Shown here: positions 51,310 to 63,400 of the stretch, piece after piece | Layout: each line of letters starts with the position of its first letter | Position numbering within the stretch: position 1 is the first letter of the stretch | Assembly: GCF_000186265.1 (NCBI RefSeq) | Contig: NC_014934.1 | Location: 310,001 to 374,000 of the forward strand | Direction of reading: 5' to 3' | Origin: Cellulophaga algicola DSM 14237 | Lineage (GTDB): Bacteria; Bacteroidota; Bacteroidia; Flavobacteriales; Flavobacteriaceae | Length of the DNA stretch: 64,000 nt | Made by a program: the position numbers and the translations under genes | The notes under the pieces: model-generated | Database searches by the model: none | Seen by the model: the letters and a program-made list of their open reading frames with translations, nothing else | Told to the model about the DNA's origin: nothing

Positions 51310-53253
51310 ATGAAAATTAACTTATCACATATTGTTCTCTATACTGCCTTTGCGTGCTTTGGCTTGCAAGCACAGGAAAAACAAGTGGAAAAAGCGCAAT
51401 CTAAATTTAATAGTTTTGATTATGCAGATGCTATTAGTACGTATGAAGATTTAATCAAAGAAGGATATTCTTCTGAAGAAGTCTATAAAAATCTTGGAGA
51501 TGCAAACTATATGAATGCTCAATACAAAGAGGCATCAACTTGGTATCAAAAATTGTTTGAACTGGAAAATACTACGATTGATTCTGAGTATCTGTACCGG
51601 TATGCTCAAACCTTAAAATCTTTGAAAGAATATGATGCCTCGGATGCCTGGATGGAAAAATTTGACCAAGCAAAAGCTACTGATGGCCGTGCTCAAAAAT
51701 TTAATAGCGAAAAAGACTATCTAACCGCTATCAAAGAAAATTCTGGTCGCTACACCATTAAAAATTTACCAATCAATTCTAAAGAATCTGACTTCTCTCC
51801 TGCTTTCTATGAAAATGAATTAATATTTTCTTCTGCAAGAGATTCAGGAACCGTAACCAAAACAATTCACCTTTGGAACAGAAAATCATTCTTAAACTTA
51901 TACAAAACAACGGTAACAGAGAATGATGATTTTACAACCCCTACAAAGCTTTCTAAAACAGTGAATAAAAAAGCACATGAATCTTCTCCTGTTTTCACTA
52001 AAGATGGTCAGACTATGTACTTTACCCGAAATAATTTTAAAAATGGAAGCTTTTCTAGAGATGAAGAAGGTGTGAGCCATTTAAAATTGTACAAAGCAAC
52101 TTTAAAGGACGGGGCATGGACAGATATTACTGCATTGCCTTTTAATGGAGAAGACTATTCTACGGCACACCCTGCATTAAGTACGGATGAAACTAAATTG
52201 TATTTTGCTTCGGACAGACCCGGAACTATAGGGGCTTCTGATATTTTTTATGTGACTATTAATACTGATGGCTCTTATGGAACTCCAGTCAACTTAGGAA
52301 GCTCTGTAAATACAGAATCTAGAGAAACGTTTCCTAATATTTCTGATGCAGCTATTTTATATTTCGCCTCAGACGGACATCCTGGATTAGGAGGCTTAGA
52401 TGTTTTCGGAATTGATTTAGCCGAATTAGAACGAACGAAAGCAAAGAACTTAGGGCAACCTTTAAATAGTGAGCAGGATGATTTTTCATACATTATCAAT
52501 GACACAACTAAAAAAGGCTATTTTGCTTCTAACCGTGAACATGGTGTAGGTAGTGATGATATTTACAGTTTTTCAGAATCAAAAGCCCTAGACTTTAACT
52601 GTTACTCAAATTTAAAAGGCATCGTAAAAGATGAAAAAACAAAAGAAATAATAGCTGATGCTATATTAAATATCACCAATGCAAACGGTGAAATTATAGG
52701 AAAAGGTATTTCTGATTCTGAAGGAAACTTTGATCTAGACAGCTCTTGTGAAAAAGGAACATATACCATCATCACCTTAAAAGAAAATTACGCAGAAGCA
52801 ACTACCGCAGTTGAAATAGGAACAAACTTAGAAATCAATAATATTGAAATTTTTCTTATTTCTAATTTTGCTCCCGCAGATTTAGGAGCAGATCTTGCTA
52901 AAAAATTAAATTTAGAGAAAATCTATTTTGATTTTGATCAATCTTATATTAGAAAAGATGCACAAATAATAATGGAAAAGGTCATAGCTTATTTAAACCA
53001 ATACCCAAATACTAAAATAAGAATTGGTTCTCATACAGATGCTATAGCAAATGATGCCTATAACAGTAGGCTTTCTGAACGAAGAGCCAAAGCTACCTAT
53101 GAGTACTTAGTGAAGAAAGGTATTGCTGCTTCCCGATTAACATTCAAAGGATTTGGCGAGACGCAATTAAACAACGAATGTAAAAACACCGTTAACTGTA
53201 GCGCTGAAAAACACCAACTCAATAGAAGATCTGAGTTTATTGTTATAGAATAA
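51310..53253 (+). CDS. PorE-like OmpA-family protein (TPR, propeller, CRD, OmpA)
   Basis: A 647-residue exported protein with the PorE domain order: TPR-like helices (about 20-130, EEVYKNLGDANYMNAQYKEA), a WD40/PD40 propeller (about 155-425, with FSSARDSG, MYFTRNNF, LYFASDRPG and FASDGHPG), a carboxypeptidase regulatory-like domain (about 430-510, GIVKDEKTKEI), and an OmpA peptidoglycan-binding domain (about 535-647, IYFDFDQSYIRKDA and SERRAKATYEYL). PorE links the type IX machinery to peptidoglycan; flavobacteria hold several paralogues beside PorP/SprF genes, and this is probably one of those. It starts 10 bp after the sprF-like gene. Confidence 0.9.
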   Translation: MKINLSHIVLYTAFACFGLQAQEKQVEKAQSKFNSFDYADAISTYEDLIKEGYSSEEVYKNLGDANYMNAQYKEASTWYQKLFELENTTIDSEYLYRYAQTLKSLKEYDASDAWMEKFDQAKATDGRAQKFNSEKDYLTAIKENSGRYTIKNLPINSKESDFSPAFYENELIFSSARDSGTVTKTIHLWNRKSFLNLYKTTVTENDDFTTPTKLSKTVNKKAHESSPVFTKDGQTMYFTRNNFKNGSFSRDEEGVSHLKLYKATLKDGAWTDITALPFNGEDYSTAHPALSTDETKLYFASDRPGTIGASDIFYVTINTDGSYGTPVNLGSSVNTESRETFPNISDAAILYFASDGHPGLGGLDVFGIDLAELERTKAKNLGQPLNSEQDDFSYIINDTTKKGYFASNREHGVGSDDIYSFSESKALDFNCYSNLKGIVKDEKTKEIIADAILNITNANGEIIGKGISDSEGNFDLDSSCEKGTYTIITLKENYAEATTAVEIGTNLEINNIEIFLISNFAPADLGADLAKKLNLEKIYFDFDQSYIRKDAQIIMEKVIAYLNQYPNTKIRIGSHTDAIANDAYNSRLSERRAKATYEYLVKKGIAASRLTFKGFGETQLNNECKNTVNCSAEKHQLNRRSEFIVIE

Positions 53254-53267
53254 CAAACTCCTACTCT

Positions 53268-53310
53268 AAAAAAGCGGAAAATCTCTGTGTGAGAATTTCC
53301 GCTTTTTTAT
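53268..53310 (+). terminator. Intrinsic terminator of the giant-adhesin operon
   Basis: AAAAAGCGGAAA pairs with TTTCCGCTTTTT, extended by a TCTC/GAGA helix, and is followed by T residues. Confidence 0.88.
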
Positions 53311-53389
53311 TTTAACACCCCTTGAAACATCCCCAAACTTTCTTCATAAATTGAGCAAAGAGTAGTAATTTTGTAAAATAAAAAAGTGA

Positions 53390-54424
53390 ATGCAAAAGTA
53401 CTTTAGAAAAATAGCCCAAATAACCTTAGTATTGGTGTATTTGGTGATCGTAGCAGGAGCTGTCGTGCGCATGACGGGGAGTGGAATGGGATGTCCTGAT
53501 TGGCCTAAATGTTTTGGATATTACATACCTCCTACAGATGAATCTGTTTTGAAATGGGAAGAAAATAAAGATTTTGAAAAGGGTCAAGTAATTATTCACC
53601 GTGAAGCTTTAAAAGTTGCTAAATCAGACTTTACGACCTCAGCAACCTACAATACATCTAATTGGGAGAATTACACCAAACACGATTATGCTATTTTTAA
53701 TGTTTGGCATACCTGGATTGAATATATTAATAGACTTTTTGGAGCACTAGCTGGTTTTGGCACCCTTATACTTGCAATTTGTTCTTTTGGATATTGGAAA
53801 AAAAGTAAGCTTATAACAATACTCTCTTGGCTGGTAGTTTTCGGGATGGGGTTTCAAGCATGGTTAGGAGCTACAGTTGTCTATTCTGTATTAGAACCTG
53901 TTAAAATTACCGTACATATGGTCATGGCTCTTGTAATTGTAGCTATGTTAATCTATATTATTTATAAAACTGCTGTAGCAGGTAAAGAGCAGAACGCAAA
54001 TCCTAACTTATTAAAACTACTTTGGGCTTCTTTAATAGCTACCCTTATCCAAATTATAATAGGAACTCAAGTACGGCAATTTGTAGACTTGCAAATAGAT
54101 ATTTTTGGAGAAAACGCTAAAAATCAATGGCTACTGAATCCCAATATTCAATTCTACATCCATAGAACTTTTTCCATTTTTGTAGCTTTATTAAATCTAT
54201 ATATCGCATATCTAATTTACAAGTTTGGAGTAGGCTTTGAAAAAATAAGATGGGTATTATTATTATTATTGTTAGAAATTGTATCAGGAATAACCATGTA
54301 TTATATAGATTTTCCTTTTGGCAGTCAGACCTTTCACATGGTTGTAGCGTCTATTCTTTTTGGCGTGCAATTCTATTTGGTTTTAGAGGCCTCAAAAACT
54401 AAATCAAACCCTAATTCTTTGTAA
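53390..54424 (+). CDS. Heme A synthase (COX15/CtaA family)
   Basis: A 344-residue inner-membrane protein with about eight helices. The family signature VVRMTGSGMGCPDWPKCFG lies at residues 26-44, with histidines that would bind heme in WHTWIEYINR, ITVHMVMAL, FYIHRTFSI and QTFHMVVAS. It oxidises the C8 methyl group of heme O to give heme A for cytochrome aa3/cbb-type oxidase assembly. A hydrophilic loop of about 60 residues after helix 1 is longer than in Bacillus CtaA, as in COX15-type enzymes. It stands apart from any cyoE-like gene in the window. Confidence 0.93.
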   Translation: MQKYFRKIAQITLVLVYLVIVAGAVVRMTGSGMGCPDWPKCFGYYIPPTDESVLKWEENKDFEKGQVIIHREALKVAKSDFTTSATYNTSNWENYTKHDYAIFNVWHTWIEYINRLFGALAGFGTLILAICSFGYWKKSKLITILSWLVVFGMGFQAWLGATVVYSVLEPVKITVHMVMALVIVAMLIYIIYKTAVAGKEQNANPNLLKLLWASLIATLIQIIIGTQVRQFVDLQIDIFGENAKNQWLLNPNIQFYIHRTFSIFVALLNLYIAYLIYKFGVGFEKIRWVLLLLLLEIVSGITMYYIDFPFGSQTFHMVVASILFGVQFYLVLEASKTKSNPNSL

Positions 54425-54451
54425 CTTTGTACCCCTAAAAAAATCAACATA

Positions 54452-54946
54452 ATGATTTATAAGATTCGAATAATTTTAGATACAAAGGAAGATATCTTTA
54501 GAGACATTGAAATTGAGGCAAGTACCACGCTAGAAGATTTTCATAATGCCATAACCCAAGCTTTTGGGTTTTTAGGTAATGAAATGGCATCTTTCTATAC
54601 TTGTGATGAAGAATGGATTCAAGATGAAGAGATTGCTTTACATGACATCAGTGAAAATGGTTCTGATATTCGTTTAATGAACGAAACGTTTCTAGAAGAT
54701 ATTATCACAGAAGACACCCCTAAACTTATCTATGTCTATGATTTTTTAAGTATGTGGACCTTCTTTGTAGAGCTAGCAGATATTGTTCCTAAAGAAGATG
54801 GTAGAACCTATCCTAACATATTATTTAGTTTTGGTGAATTACCAGATTCTCCTCCTGAAAAAAAATTTGAGGCTGACCCCTCTTTTGATTTTGATGATAC
54901 TTTTGACAATTATGACGATTTAGATTTTGATGAAAACTGGAATTAA
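54452..54946 (+). CDS. Plasmid pRiA4b ORF-3 family protein
   Basis: A 164-residue cytoplasmic protein. The N-terminal YKIRIILDTKEDIFRDIEIE and TLEDFHNAITQAFGF match the pRiA4b ORF-3-like domain, and a very acidic tail (FDFDDTFDNYDDLDFDENW) closes it. Despite the name, this domain is common in ordinary chromosomes and is not a sign of mobility here. No biochemical role is known. A -7 box TAACTTTG at 54422-54429 overlaps the stop codon of the upstream gene and may be its own promoter. Confidence 0.88.
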   Translation: MIYKIRIILDTKEDIFRDIEIEASTTLEDFHNAITQAFGFLGNEMASFYTCDEEWIQDEEIALHDISENGSDIRLMNETFLEDIITEDTPKLIYVYDFLSMWTFFVELADIVPKEDGRTYPNILFSFGELPDSPPEKKFEADPSFDFDDTFDNYDDLDFDENWN

Positions 54947-55015
54947 GACTATCCTTTTTTTATTTACCGTAAATACACTAAAAAGCAAAAACACTAATTT
55001 ACTTTTATATAAACT

Positions 55016-56074
55016 ATGATTAATTTATACGCGACTCAAATAGAAAGTATCTCGCTTCATCGTGTGGGTAACAAAAATAAAAACGAAGCTATTTTCTTAT
55101 CAGAAACACCGCATAGTTTAAATGATGAAACTACAGGTCTATTAAAAGAATATTTCTTTAAACCTTTTAGAGAAAAAGAAGAAAACTACTTCAACTTTGC
55201 TAATGATGTTGACGTAGAATTCAATGAGATGTATAAAATTACTTCTGAAATTTTTGCTGATCCAGATAGTATTCATGCAAATTCGAAAAAAATTGCTTCA
55301 TACTTATATGAACAATCTAACCACCCACACATTAAAAGTGGTGAGGTTTATGTTGCCCATCTAAGTGGTGTACTTTTAGATAATGTAAAAGTAGATGCCA
55401 TTGGTATCTTTAAAAGTGAATTAAAGCATGACTTTATTCAATTTGAAGAAAAGGGAAGTAATTTAGATATTGTTATTCAACAAGGTATTAACATTAATAA
55501 ATTAGACAAAGGATGTTTAATTTTCGATACTGGAAAAGAAGAAGGGTATAAAGTCTTATCTGTAGATAGTAATAGGTATGATACTAAATATTGGCTAGAA
55601 GAATTTTTAGGTGTAGAACCACTTTCTGATGATAATTTTAAGACTAAAAACTATCTGAAATTTTGTCAGAACTTTGCAAAAGATGTGGTTTTGCCTGCGG
55701 AAGATAAACAGCAAGAAGTACTTTTCATGAACAGAGCAGTGAATCATTTTGCTAAAAATGATTCTTTTGAGGAAAGCAATTTCTTGAATGAAGTAATGGC
55801 AAATCCAGATTTGATTCCTGAATTTCAAAATTATAAGACAGAAAAAGGTCCTAAATTTAGCGTAGAGGATGTTTCTACATTTGATATTGCCAACAAAGCA
55901 GTGTCTGATGCTAGAAAAAAAATAAAGAATGTTATTAATTTAGATACCAATATTCAAATAAAACTAGACTTCATCAATCCAGAATCAGCAGAAAAATTTG
56001 TTGAAAAAGGATGGGATGAAGAAAAGCAAATGTATTACTATCTAGTGTATTTTAATAAGGAACAAAAAAGCTAA
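55016..56074 (+). CDS. 37-kDa nucleoid-associated protein (YejK/NdpA family)
   Basis: A 352-residue cytoplasmic protein with no signal or membrane segment. It resembles the NdpA/YejK nucleoid-associated family: SISLHRVGNKNKNE at the start, a central SGEVYVAHLSGVLLDN, and an FMNRAVNHFAKND segment with a C-terminal IKLDFINPESAEKFVEKGWD. These proteins bind DNA in the nucleoid; the precise effect is unclear. Its end overlaps the convergent gene at 56071 by 4 bp. Confidence 0.88.
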   Translation: MINLYATQIESISLHRVGNKNKNEAIFLSETPHSLNDETTGLLKEYFFKPFREKEENYFNFANDVDVEFNEMYKITSEIFADPDSIHANSKKIASYLYEQSNHPHIKSGEVYVAHLSGVLLDNVKVDAIGIFKSELKHDFIQFEEKGSNLDIVIQQGININKLDKGCLIFDTGKEEGYKVLSVDSNRYDTKYWLEEFLGVEPLSDDNFKTKNYLKFCQNFAKDVVLPAEDKQQEVLFMNRAVNHFAKNDSFEESNFLNEVMANPDLIPEFQNYKTEKGPKFSVEDVSTFDIANKAVSDARKKIKNVINLDTNIQIKLDFINPESAEKFVEKGWDEEKQMYYYLVYFNKEQKS

Positions 56075-57156
56075 TTAGTGTTAATTCTATGTTCCATGAT
56101 TTGTTTCATGCTTACATCTTCATAATTACGTTTCACAAAATCTAGGGCGAGGTTTAATACTTCGCCCATTTTTTTGCATGTTTTAAAATCCATATCTAAG
56201 GTAAGTTCATAAATTTCTGATTTTAAACGCTCTGTATTTTCTTTTGTAGAAATAGTATCTACTAAACAAGCCTTTAACAATCTTTTTATTCTATTTCCTG
56301 AACTTTTCATTCTTTTAGCTACAATAGAACGTTCTTCTAATTTATATTGATCTACAGACTTAGATTGTAGTTTAGCCCTTACCAATTCTACCATTTGGTA
56401 ATTCTCTTTAAAAAATTGAGGACGATACACCTTCAATTTCCCTTCATAACACTGTTGATCAAAATCTATAGCTCTAATTTTATACACGACATGATCAAAA
56501 TCGTGCGTAGGTACTATTACATAATTATAAGAACGCATATCTCCTAAAAGGCGAATCATACATCGCTCATTAAATTTTACAAATTCTTTAGCCAATTGTG
56601 CTTTTTCAGATTCAGTACAGTTTGGAAGCATCTCTTTTATAAAAACATCTCCAGGAATACCTGCTATATGCTCTTCAATCAATGTATTTTTATAGACCAA
56701 AAAATTTAAATTATAAGGCGATAACATATGCTCTAACTCCAAACCATAAATCCGAGAAGCATCCGTTTTCTTTATATAAAAATAAGTGAAATTATCATTT
56801 AAAATATTCCTCACCTTTATTCTAAAGGGTTTAGAGTTACCAAACGTACAATAATCAACTGCATCAATATTTAAATATTGAAAAATATGATCACCTCCAT
56901 CGGCTAATAAAATAGAATATACTTTTTTTAGACTTTCATCAATTTCTCGTCTTTCAAATTCTGAATAATACACACGCACCCAAAGGCTATCTTCGTCATT
57001 AGAATCATACACTACAATGGACCCCGAAAAACGAAGTAAATCCTCATAAAAAATAGGAATCTCAATATTTCGATTGTACAATTCCAAATAGGCATTTAGT
57101 TTCTTGCTCACAGGATAAGCAGGCTTCTTTTTCGACATTAACTTTTCTTCAGACAT
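56071..57156 (-). CDS. Conserved cytoplasmic protein with kinase-like traits, function unknown
   Basis: A 361-residue protein without signal or membrane segments. I do not recognise a named family. It has traits of a kinase-like fold: residues near 205-215 read LGDMRSYNYVIV, like a catalytic loop with Asp and Asn, and about 20 residues later IRAIDFDQQ recalls the metal-binding DFD/DFG position. A nucleotide-binding Lys may be in VFIKEML. Basic helices fill the C-terminal third (SGNRIKRLLKACL). It overlaps the nucleoid-associated gene tail-to-tail by 4 bp. An atypical kinase or nucleotidyl-binding role is only a hypothesis. Confidence 0.6.
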   Translation of the reverse strand: MSEEKLMSKKKPAYPVSKKLNAYLELYNRNIEIPIFYEDLLRFSGSIVVYDSNDEDSLWVRVYYSEFERREIDESLKKVYSILLADGGDHIFQYLNIDAVDYCTFGNSKPFRIKVRNILNDNFTYFYIKKTDASRIYGLELEHMLSPYNLNFLVYKNTLIEEHIAGIPGDVFIKEMLPNCTESEKAQLAKEFVKFNERCMIRLLGDMRSYNYVIVPTHDFDHVVYKIRAIDFDQQCYEGKLKVYRPQFFKENYQMVELVRAKLQSKSVDQYKLEERSIVAKRMKSSGNRIKRLLKACLVDTISTKENTERLKSEIYELTLDMDFKTCKKMGEVLNLALDFVKRNYEDVSMKQIMEHRINTN

Positions 57157-57403
57157 AAAAGCTGGCTAATTATATTGATTTCTTCTAAAGTTATTATTTA
57201 TATTCAAAAAAACGAATAAAAAGCGCAAATAGCGTCATAAAAATTTTGTCCTACATAAAAAAAACTTTTCTTACACAAAATATTAAGCCAACACCCTTTC
57301 AATACTTCACTACAAGAGGATCGTTGTACACAACAAAGTTTTTTTTAAGTGACCAAAATTCATTTTTTTTAGGGTAAAATCTATTTTGAATTCCTTTTAA
57401 AGC

Positions 57404-60400
57404 ATGAAAAAACAGCTACTCCTCCTACTTATAGTACTATCTTTTAGTTCCGTTAGTTATGCCCAATTAAGTGACCTTCATTACTTGCCACCTTTAAAAC
57501 AGGGGCAAAATAACCAAGGAATACAAAATCAAGCTATATACCTTTCTACACCAGAACCAACAACATTTACCGTAAATGCCTATAGAGGTACGAATACCAG
57601 TCCTATAGCAACATTTTCTATATCAAATGTGAGTCCGGCTGTATATACACTAAGTAATGGAGACAACAACATAACGTTAGTAGACAATAGTAACACAGGA
57701 GTGGTATTAACTAATAGCGGACTCCGATTTGAATCGCCTAGTGGAAATAAATTTTACGTAAATTATAGAGGATACTCAGCTTCTCAAGCAGCCTCCTTAA
57801 CTTCTAAGGGTAGAGTCGCTATGGGGACTAAATTTAAATGGGGCGGAATTCCTAATTTAGGAGAACACTCATCTAAGTCTAATACCTTAGGGATTATGGC
57901 TACAGAAGACAATACCATTATAAACCTTTTTGGTTATGATCCAAACTGTGTATTTAGACTAGGGAACAACGTTTCAGGAATAACGGCAAATACCTATCAA
58001 ATTACCTTAAATAAGAATGAATCTTTTGTTTTTGAAGCTTATGTAGGTAATTCTCCTACACAAGCGCAAAGAGATGGGTGGATTGGAGCTTCTATCACCG
58101 CAACTAAAGATATTGTGATTAGTAACGGCGCTATGAATTTTGGTCGACAAACAGGCTCATCCAACCGTGATGCAGGGATTGACCAGCCTGTTCCTGAAAA
58201 TAAACTAGGAAAAGATTATGTTTTTGTAAGAGGAAATGGGAATACCAATGGTACTACCGAATTTCCTTTAATGATCGCAATCGCTGATAACACACAAATT
58301 TTTGTAAATGGAGGCACTACCCCTATAGCAACTATAAACAATGGAGATTATTTTGAAGTTCCTAGTAGTTATTATTCTTCTAATACAGTGGGTGCAAATA
58401 TGTTTGTACAAACCTCAAAAGATACGTATGCCTATCAATGTATGGCTGGAGCTAGTGAAGTATATACACAAGGATTAAACTTTGTGGCCCCCGTAAACTG
58501 TTTGTTACCAGATGTCATGGATAATATTCCGGACATTAGAAATGTTGCCGGGACTATTATGTCTGGTGGCGTAACTATTATCGCTGCTGTAAATACTCCA
58601 GATGCAAACATTGTAGTTTCAGATGGTAGTGGTACCGTATCCTTACCTTCCTCTGTTCCTGTTGCAGGAACCAATGATTGGAAAACCTTTTTTATACCAA
58701 ATTTAAATGGAGATGTAAGTGTACAATCAACGGGACCTATTGCCGTTGGTTTTTTTGGTTATAATGGTGCGCAAGGTGTTGCCGGATATTTTTCTGGATT
58801 TGATACCGTACCTGAAGTTACTTTAGAGATTAGAGGAGGAAGTGGGTGTTTTATTGGTTCTGAAATATTTGAAGCCTCTGGAAATTTTGATGCCTACCAA
58901 TGGTTTGAGGACGGAGAGCTTATCCCTGGAGCAAATAGTCCAAGTTATGCCCCTTCTGGAGCTGGAGAATTCTATGTAAGAGGTACAAAAGGTCCTTGTA
59001 CGTACGATTCTCAAACCATAAATGCACTATACTGCGATCCAGATGTAGTACTAAATAAAACAGTTGATAAGTCCGAAATTGTGGAGGGCGAAACAGCAAC
59101 GTTCACGATAAAAGTAAAAAATTTAGGTCTTGGTCCATTAACCAACCTTAGAATTACCGATAATATTCCTGCAGGACTAACCCTTGTTTCTAACTTTACC
59201 ATATCTGGTACTTTCAGCGGTACTATTTGGAATATAGGTACTCTTAATGGTGGAGAATCTGCTGAATTAGAATTAGTAGTTCGTGGAGATGAAATAGACA
59301 TACTTCCTTTATTGAGCCTAGTAAATATAGTAACTAATACACAAGACCAAACAGATAACAATATTACGACTGATAATCCTTCTGCAAGAATTATTGTACA
59401 TAATGATTATGATAAGGATGGTGTTATTGATTCTATAGATTTGGATGATGATAATGACGGAATCTATGATTCTGTAGAACAACTTTGTACTATTTCAAGT
59501 GGAGTAACCTTTGGCTCTCCATCCTCTACGGTGCAAGGTGGAACCCCAATAACTGAAATTTTTACCAATTTTAATGATTTGTGGAGAAGTTCTTCTGCAA
59601 GTTTAAATAGCACAAGACCAAATCTTTCTCATGAATTATTGGCTTTTACTTCCGGTGGTACTACATTTTCTACGGGTGTTCTAGATGATGATATTTTTGA
59701 TACCAATAATAATGGTTTGATGGATGGTATTGATACTAATAATGACGGTTCGGCGGATTTAAATATTTCGGAATCTAACTGGTTAGGCTTAACACCTTCT
59801 AATAATATCTATGGCGAAATGACTATAGAAGCTAGTCTTAATGATGGTGATGCAAATAACGCTTTAGGCTTAACGGTAGTAGGCGACCCTAGCTCAGATC
59901 CATTAAATCCGTTACTAACCAATGGTCAAAATAGTTTAGACTTAGGTACTGGAATAGCAAATATTGGAAATAATTGGGTGTATGAAATAGACCCAATTGT
60001 AGCATCTACCGTTGGAGATGGTGTTCCAGATATTTTATTGACACAGATTGCTCAACCTGGAGGATCTGGCCATATTATTAGCTTATACGATGCTAGCGGT
60101 GCGCCCTTGGGTAATGCCGTACAGGTACAAGATTCAGGAAGTGGTGCGCTATCTACCGTAGTGGGTTCTTACAAATTAGATGTCTATAACGCTAATGGGA
60201 GTGTTTTTGCCGCTAATACAACTAGAGATTACCGTTTAGCAACCATTGAATTATCAGAATTTGGTATACCCGCTAGCAGTATAAATGATGTTGCATTTTT
60301 ACGTTTAGAATTATCTAGTAATGCAGATATTGCTTTCTTAGCTTATAATACTGATTCATTCTCTGGGTTTTGTGCAAATTTAGACACAGATATGGATGGT

Positions 60401-63400
60401 ATTCCTGATCATTTAGATTTAGATTCTGATGGTGATGGTTGTAGTGATGCAAATGAATTTTATAAAAGCGATACCGCTGATGGTGGCGATGGCGGAGAGT
60501 ATGGAACTGGAGTACCTGCGGTAGACCCTACAGATGGTACTGTAATTGCAGCTTCGTATATTCCTGTATTTGCGCCTGAAATATTTTTAGGAAATACTGC
60601 TGAAAATTTAGGAGGTACTGATATTAACGGCCAAGCAGTAACCTTAGGACAGAGTTTAGAATACGTACTTCGTTTTCAAAATACTGGAGATGATAATGCT
60701 GTAAATTATACAATCAGAAATATACTACCTAACAATGTAACTTTAGATGGGGTAGATTTTTCTGATGCTCCTGGAGCATCGTATACCGAAGATGTTGCTA
60801 ATAATACCTTAAACTTCACAATTCCAAATAACTTAGTAGAAGTTGGCGATCCCGAATATAGTATCCGTATTGCAGTTTCTATAACTGGAAACTGTTCTGA
60901 TTTCGTAGCGGCTTGTTCTTCTACCCTAGAAAATATAGCGTATTCTACGTATCAAGGGGTATTAAATACTAATACGTTTACCGATGAAGGTGGATCTAAT
61001 TCAATTGGCGCCTGTGAGAGAACTATAGAAGTTGCCAGTAACTCTATCTTAAATGATTTGTCTGGATGTGATGTAGCAAGAACAGTTCAACTCTGTGGAG
61101 ATTTTACAATCTTAACTGCAGGTGAAGGTTTCCTTACATACAATTGGGTATTAGACACCAACAACAATGGCGTGATAGATGCATCAGATACGGTATTAAA
61201 TGACGGTGATCCTGATGGCGACCCTAGAACCTACCGTACTACCGTTGTTGGAGATTTTATTGTAGAAAAAACTACAGATGGTAGCTGTCCAAATTTAATA
61301 GAACGTATTAAAGTAGAGCGTTTTGGAACCACACAAACAAACCCTATTGTAGATTATTTTAATCAAGTAAATAATGATACCAATCCTGACAATGATATGC
61401 AGGGAGAAATTGCAACCTGTTCTATTGATGGTGATTTATTACCTAAAATATACTTATGTGGTGCTGCAGATGAAGTAACACTACAATTGGGAATCACCGA
61501 TGCTCAAAGTATTTCTTGGCAATTGCTCGATGAAGCTAGTTGTGCAGACAGTGGAGAAGATTGTGGGAATAAAAACGGAACTTGTACTTGGTCTGAAATA
61601 TCAACGCTCAACAACTTTACGGCTACAGATAGTGGCGAATATAGAGTTGTATTAAATTATACCAATGGATGTTCTAGCCGTTTCTATTTCACGGTATATA
61701 AAAATGAGTTGGATTTAGAATTTACTTCTAAGAATATTTTATGTGATACCGATGGAAATATCAGAATAACAAATGTAGGTTCTGGTTATGGTTTTCAGTT
61801 ATTAGATGCGATTAGTGATGCTATTGTAGTTCCTTTTTCTGCCAACAACGGACCAAATTTTGATATTGCTACTAATGGAACCTATAAAGTACAGGTTACC
61901 CAATTAAATCCTATAGATAATACTCCAATAGCTGGTGCTTGTATTTTTGAAACAGAAGATATAGGAATTAGAGAAGAGGACTTTACGGTTACTGTAACAA
62001 CTACCCCAGAAGATTGTAATGATGGAGGTACTATACGCGTACAAGTATTAAATGCATTGCCAAATTACGGGTATGAACTTCGTTTAGACGATGGCACCAA
62101 TGGTGGTGATGGTTCTCTAATCAGTACTCATCCTACCATAAATGATAATTCTTATGATTTTACAGGATTAACTGCAAATGATTACATTGTAATTACAACG
62201 ACACAAGATGGTTGTGCAGATACTCAAAATATCACAGTAGCTAGTATTGAAGAACTTGATCTAGTAGCGGTAACTTCAGAAAATATTACCTGTACTGCGG
62301 GTATTGTAAATTTATCTGCCTCTGGCGGACTTCCAAGTCCTATCTATGAAATGGCTATTTACAGTAAAAATGGCGTGCCTTTATATGGTGATGAAGCAGC
62401 TGTACCCGATGCGGCCTTCACTGAAAATTCTAGTTTCTTCTTTGGTTATAGAGGTTCTCCATTAACCTACTACCCAGGAGAAGAAGGTGATTACACCTTT
62501 ATCTTAAGAGACGGTAATGGTTGTTTTGGAATCTCTAATTCGGTTCGTATAGAAGATTTAGGTGCGCCAGAAATAACCCCAACTCATAGTACAATAACCT
62601 GCGCAGATTCTGCAACGGCTACACTAAGTGTTGGAGTAACTGGCGGAACCGCTCCTTATCAATACAGTTTAGATGGCGGTACGACCTACCAATCTCCAAA
62701 TACGTTTAACAATTTAGCAGCAGGCATATATACGATTACTGTAATGGATTCTAGTGGAGAAACAGCAGCAACAGGTTGTATAACTAGTTTTGATTATGAG
62801 ATAGACCAACCTTTTAGATTAAATGCATCTGCAGCTATATTAGAAGATGCCTCTTGTAATCCTGCTGGTGCTCTTGTAAAAATACTAAACCCTTCTGGTG
62901 GTGATGGTACGTACGAATACAGTTTTGATGGCGGGACTACTTTTACAAGTACTGCTTCTAGCTTATTGGCTCCTGGAGATTATGACTTGGTATTAAGAGA
63001 TGGTTTAGACTGTACGTATGAAATGAACCTTACAGTGCCAACAGCACCTGCAGATCCTAGTTTTACAAGTAGTATTGCTTATGATTGTGATGGATTAGGC
63101 ACCGTAACGATTACCCCTTCAAACACAACAGATTTTGAGTATACGTATCAACTAAACGGTACAGATAATGCACCGATTGATAATAATATTTTTACCGGAG
63201 TTAGTAACGGTTCTCAAACAGTTACCGTAGGATTTTCGGGTACCATAACTCCAGATCAAAGCACCTTATTCTTTGAAAACTTTGGAGCTGGCCTCTCTAC
63301 GAAAATAGCAGAAATAGGAACCGACTATTGTTACGAGCCACAAACTGGTGCAGCCACTGCTTGTAATCGTGGACCAGCAGGAATTTTAGTGAATGGTGAA

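Noticed and set aside
54452-54946. Mobile element, from the pRiA4b ORF-3 name
   Set aside because: The domain is widespread in chromosomes; there is no transposase, inverted repeat or composition change here.
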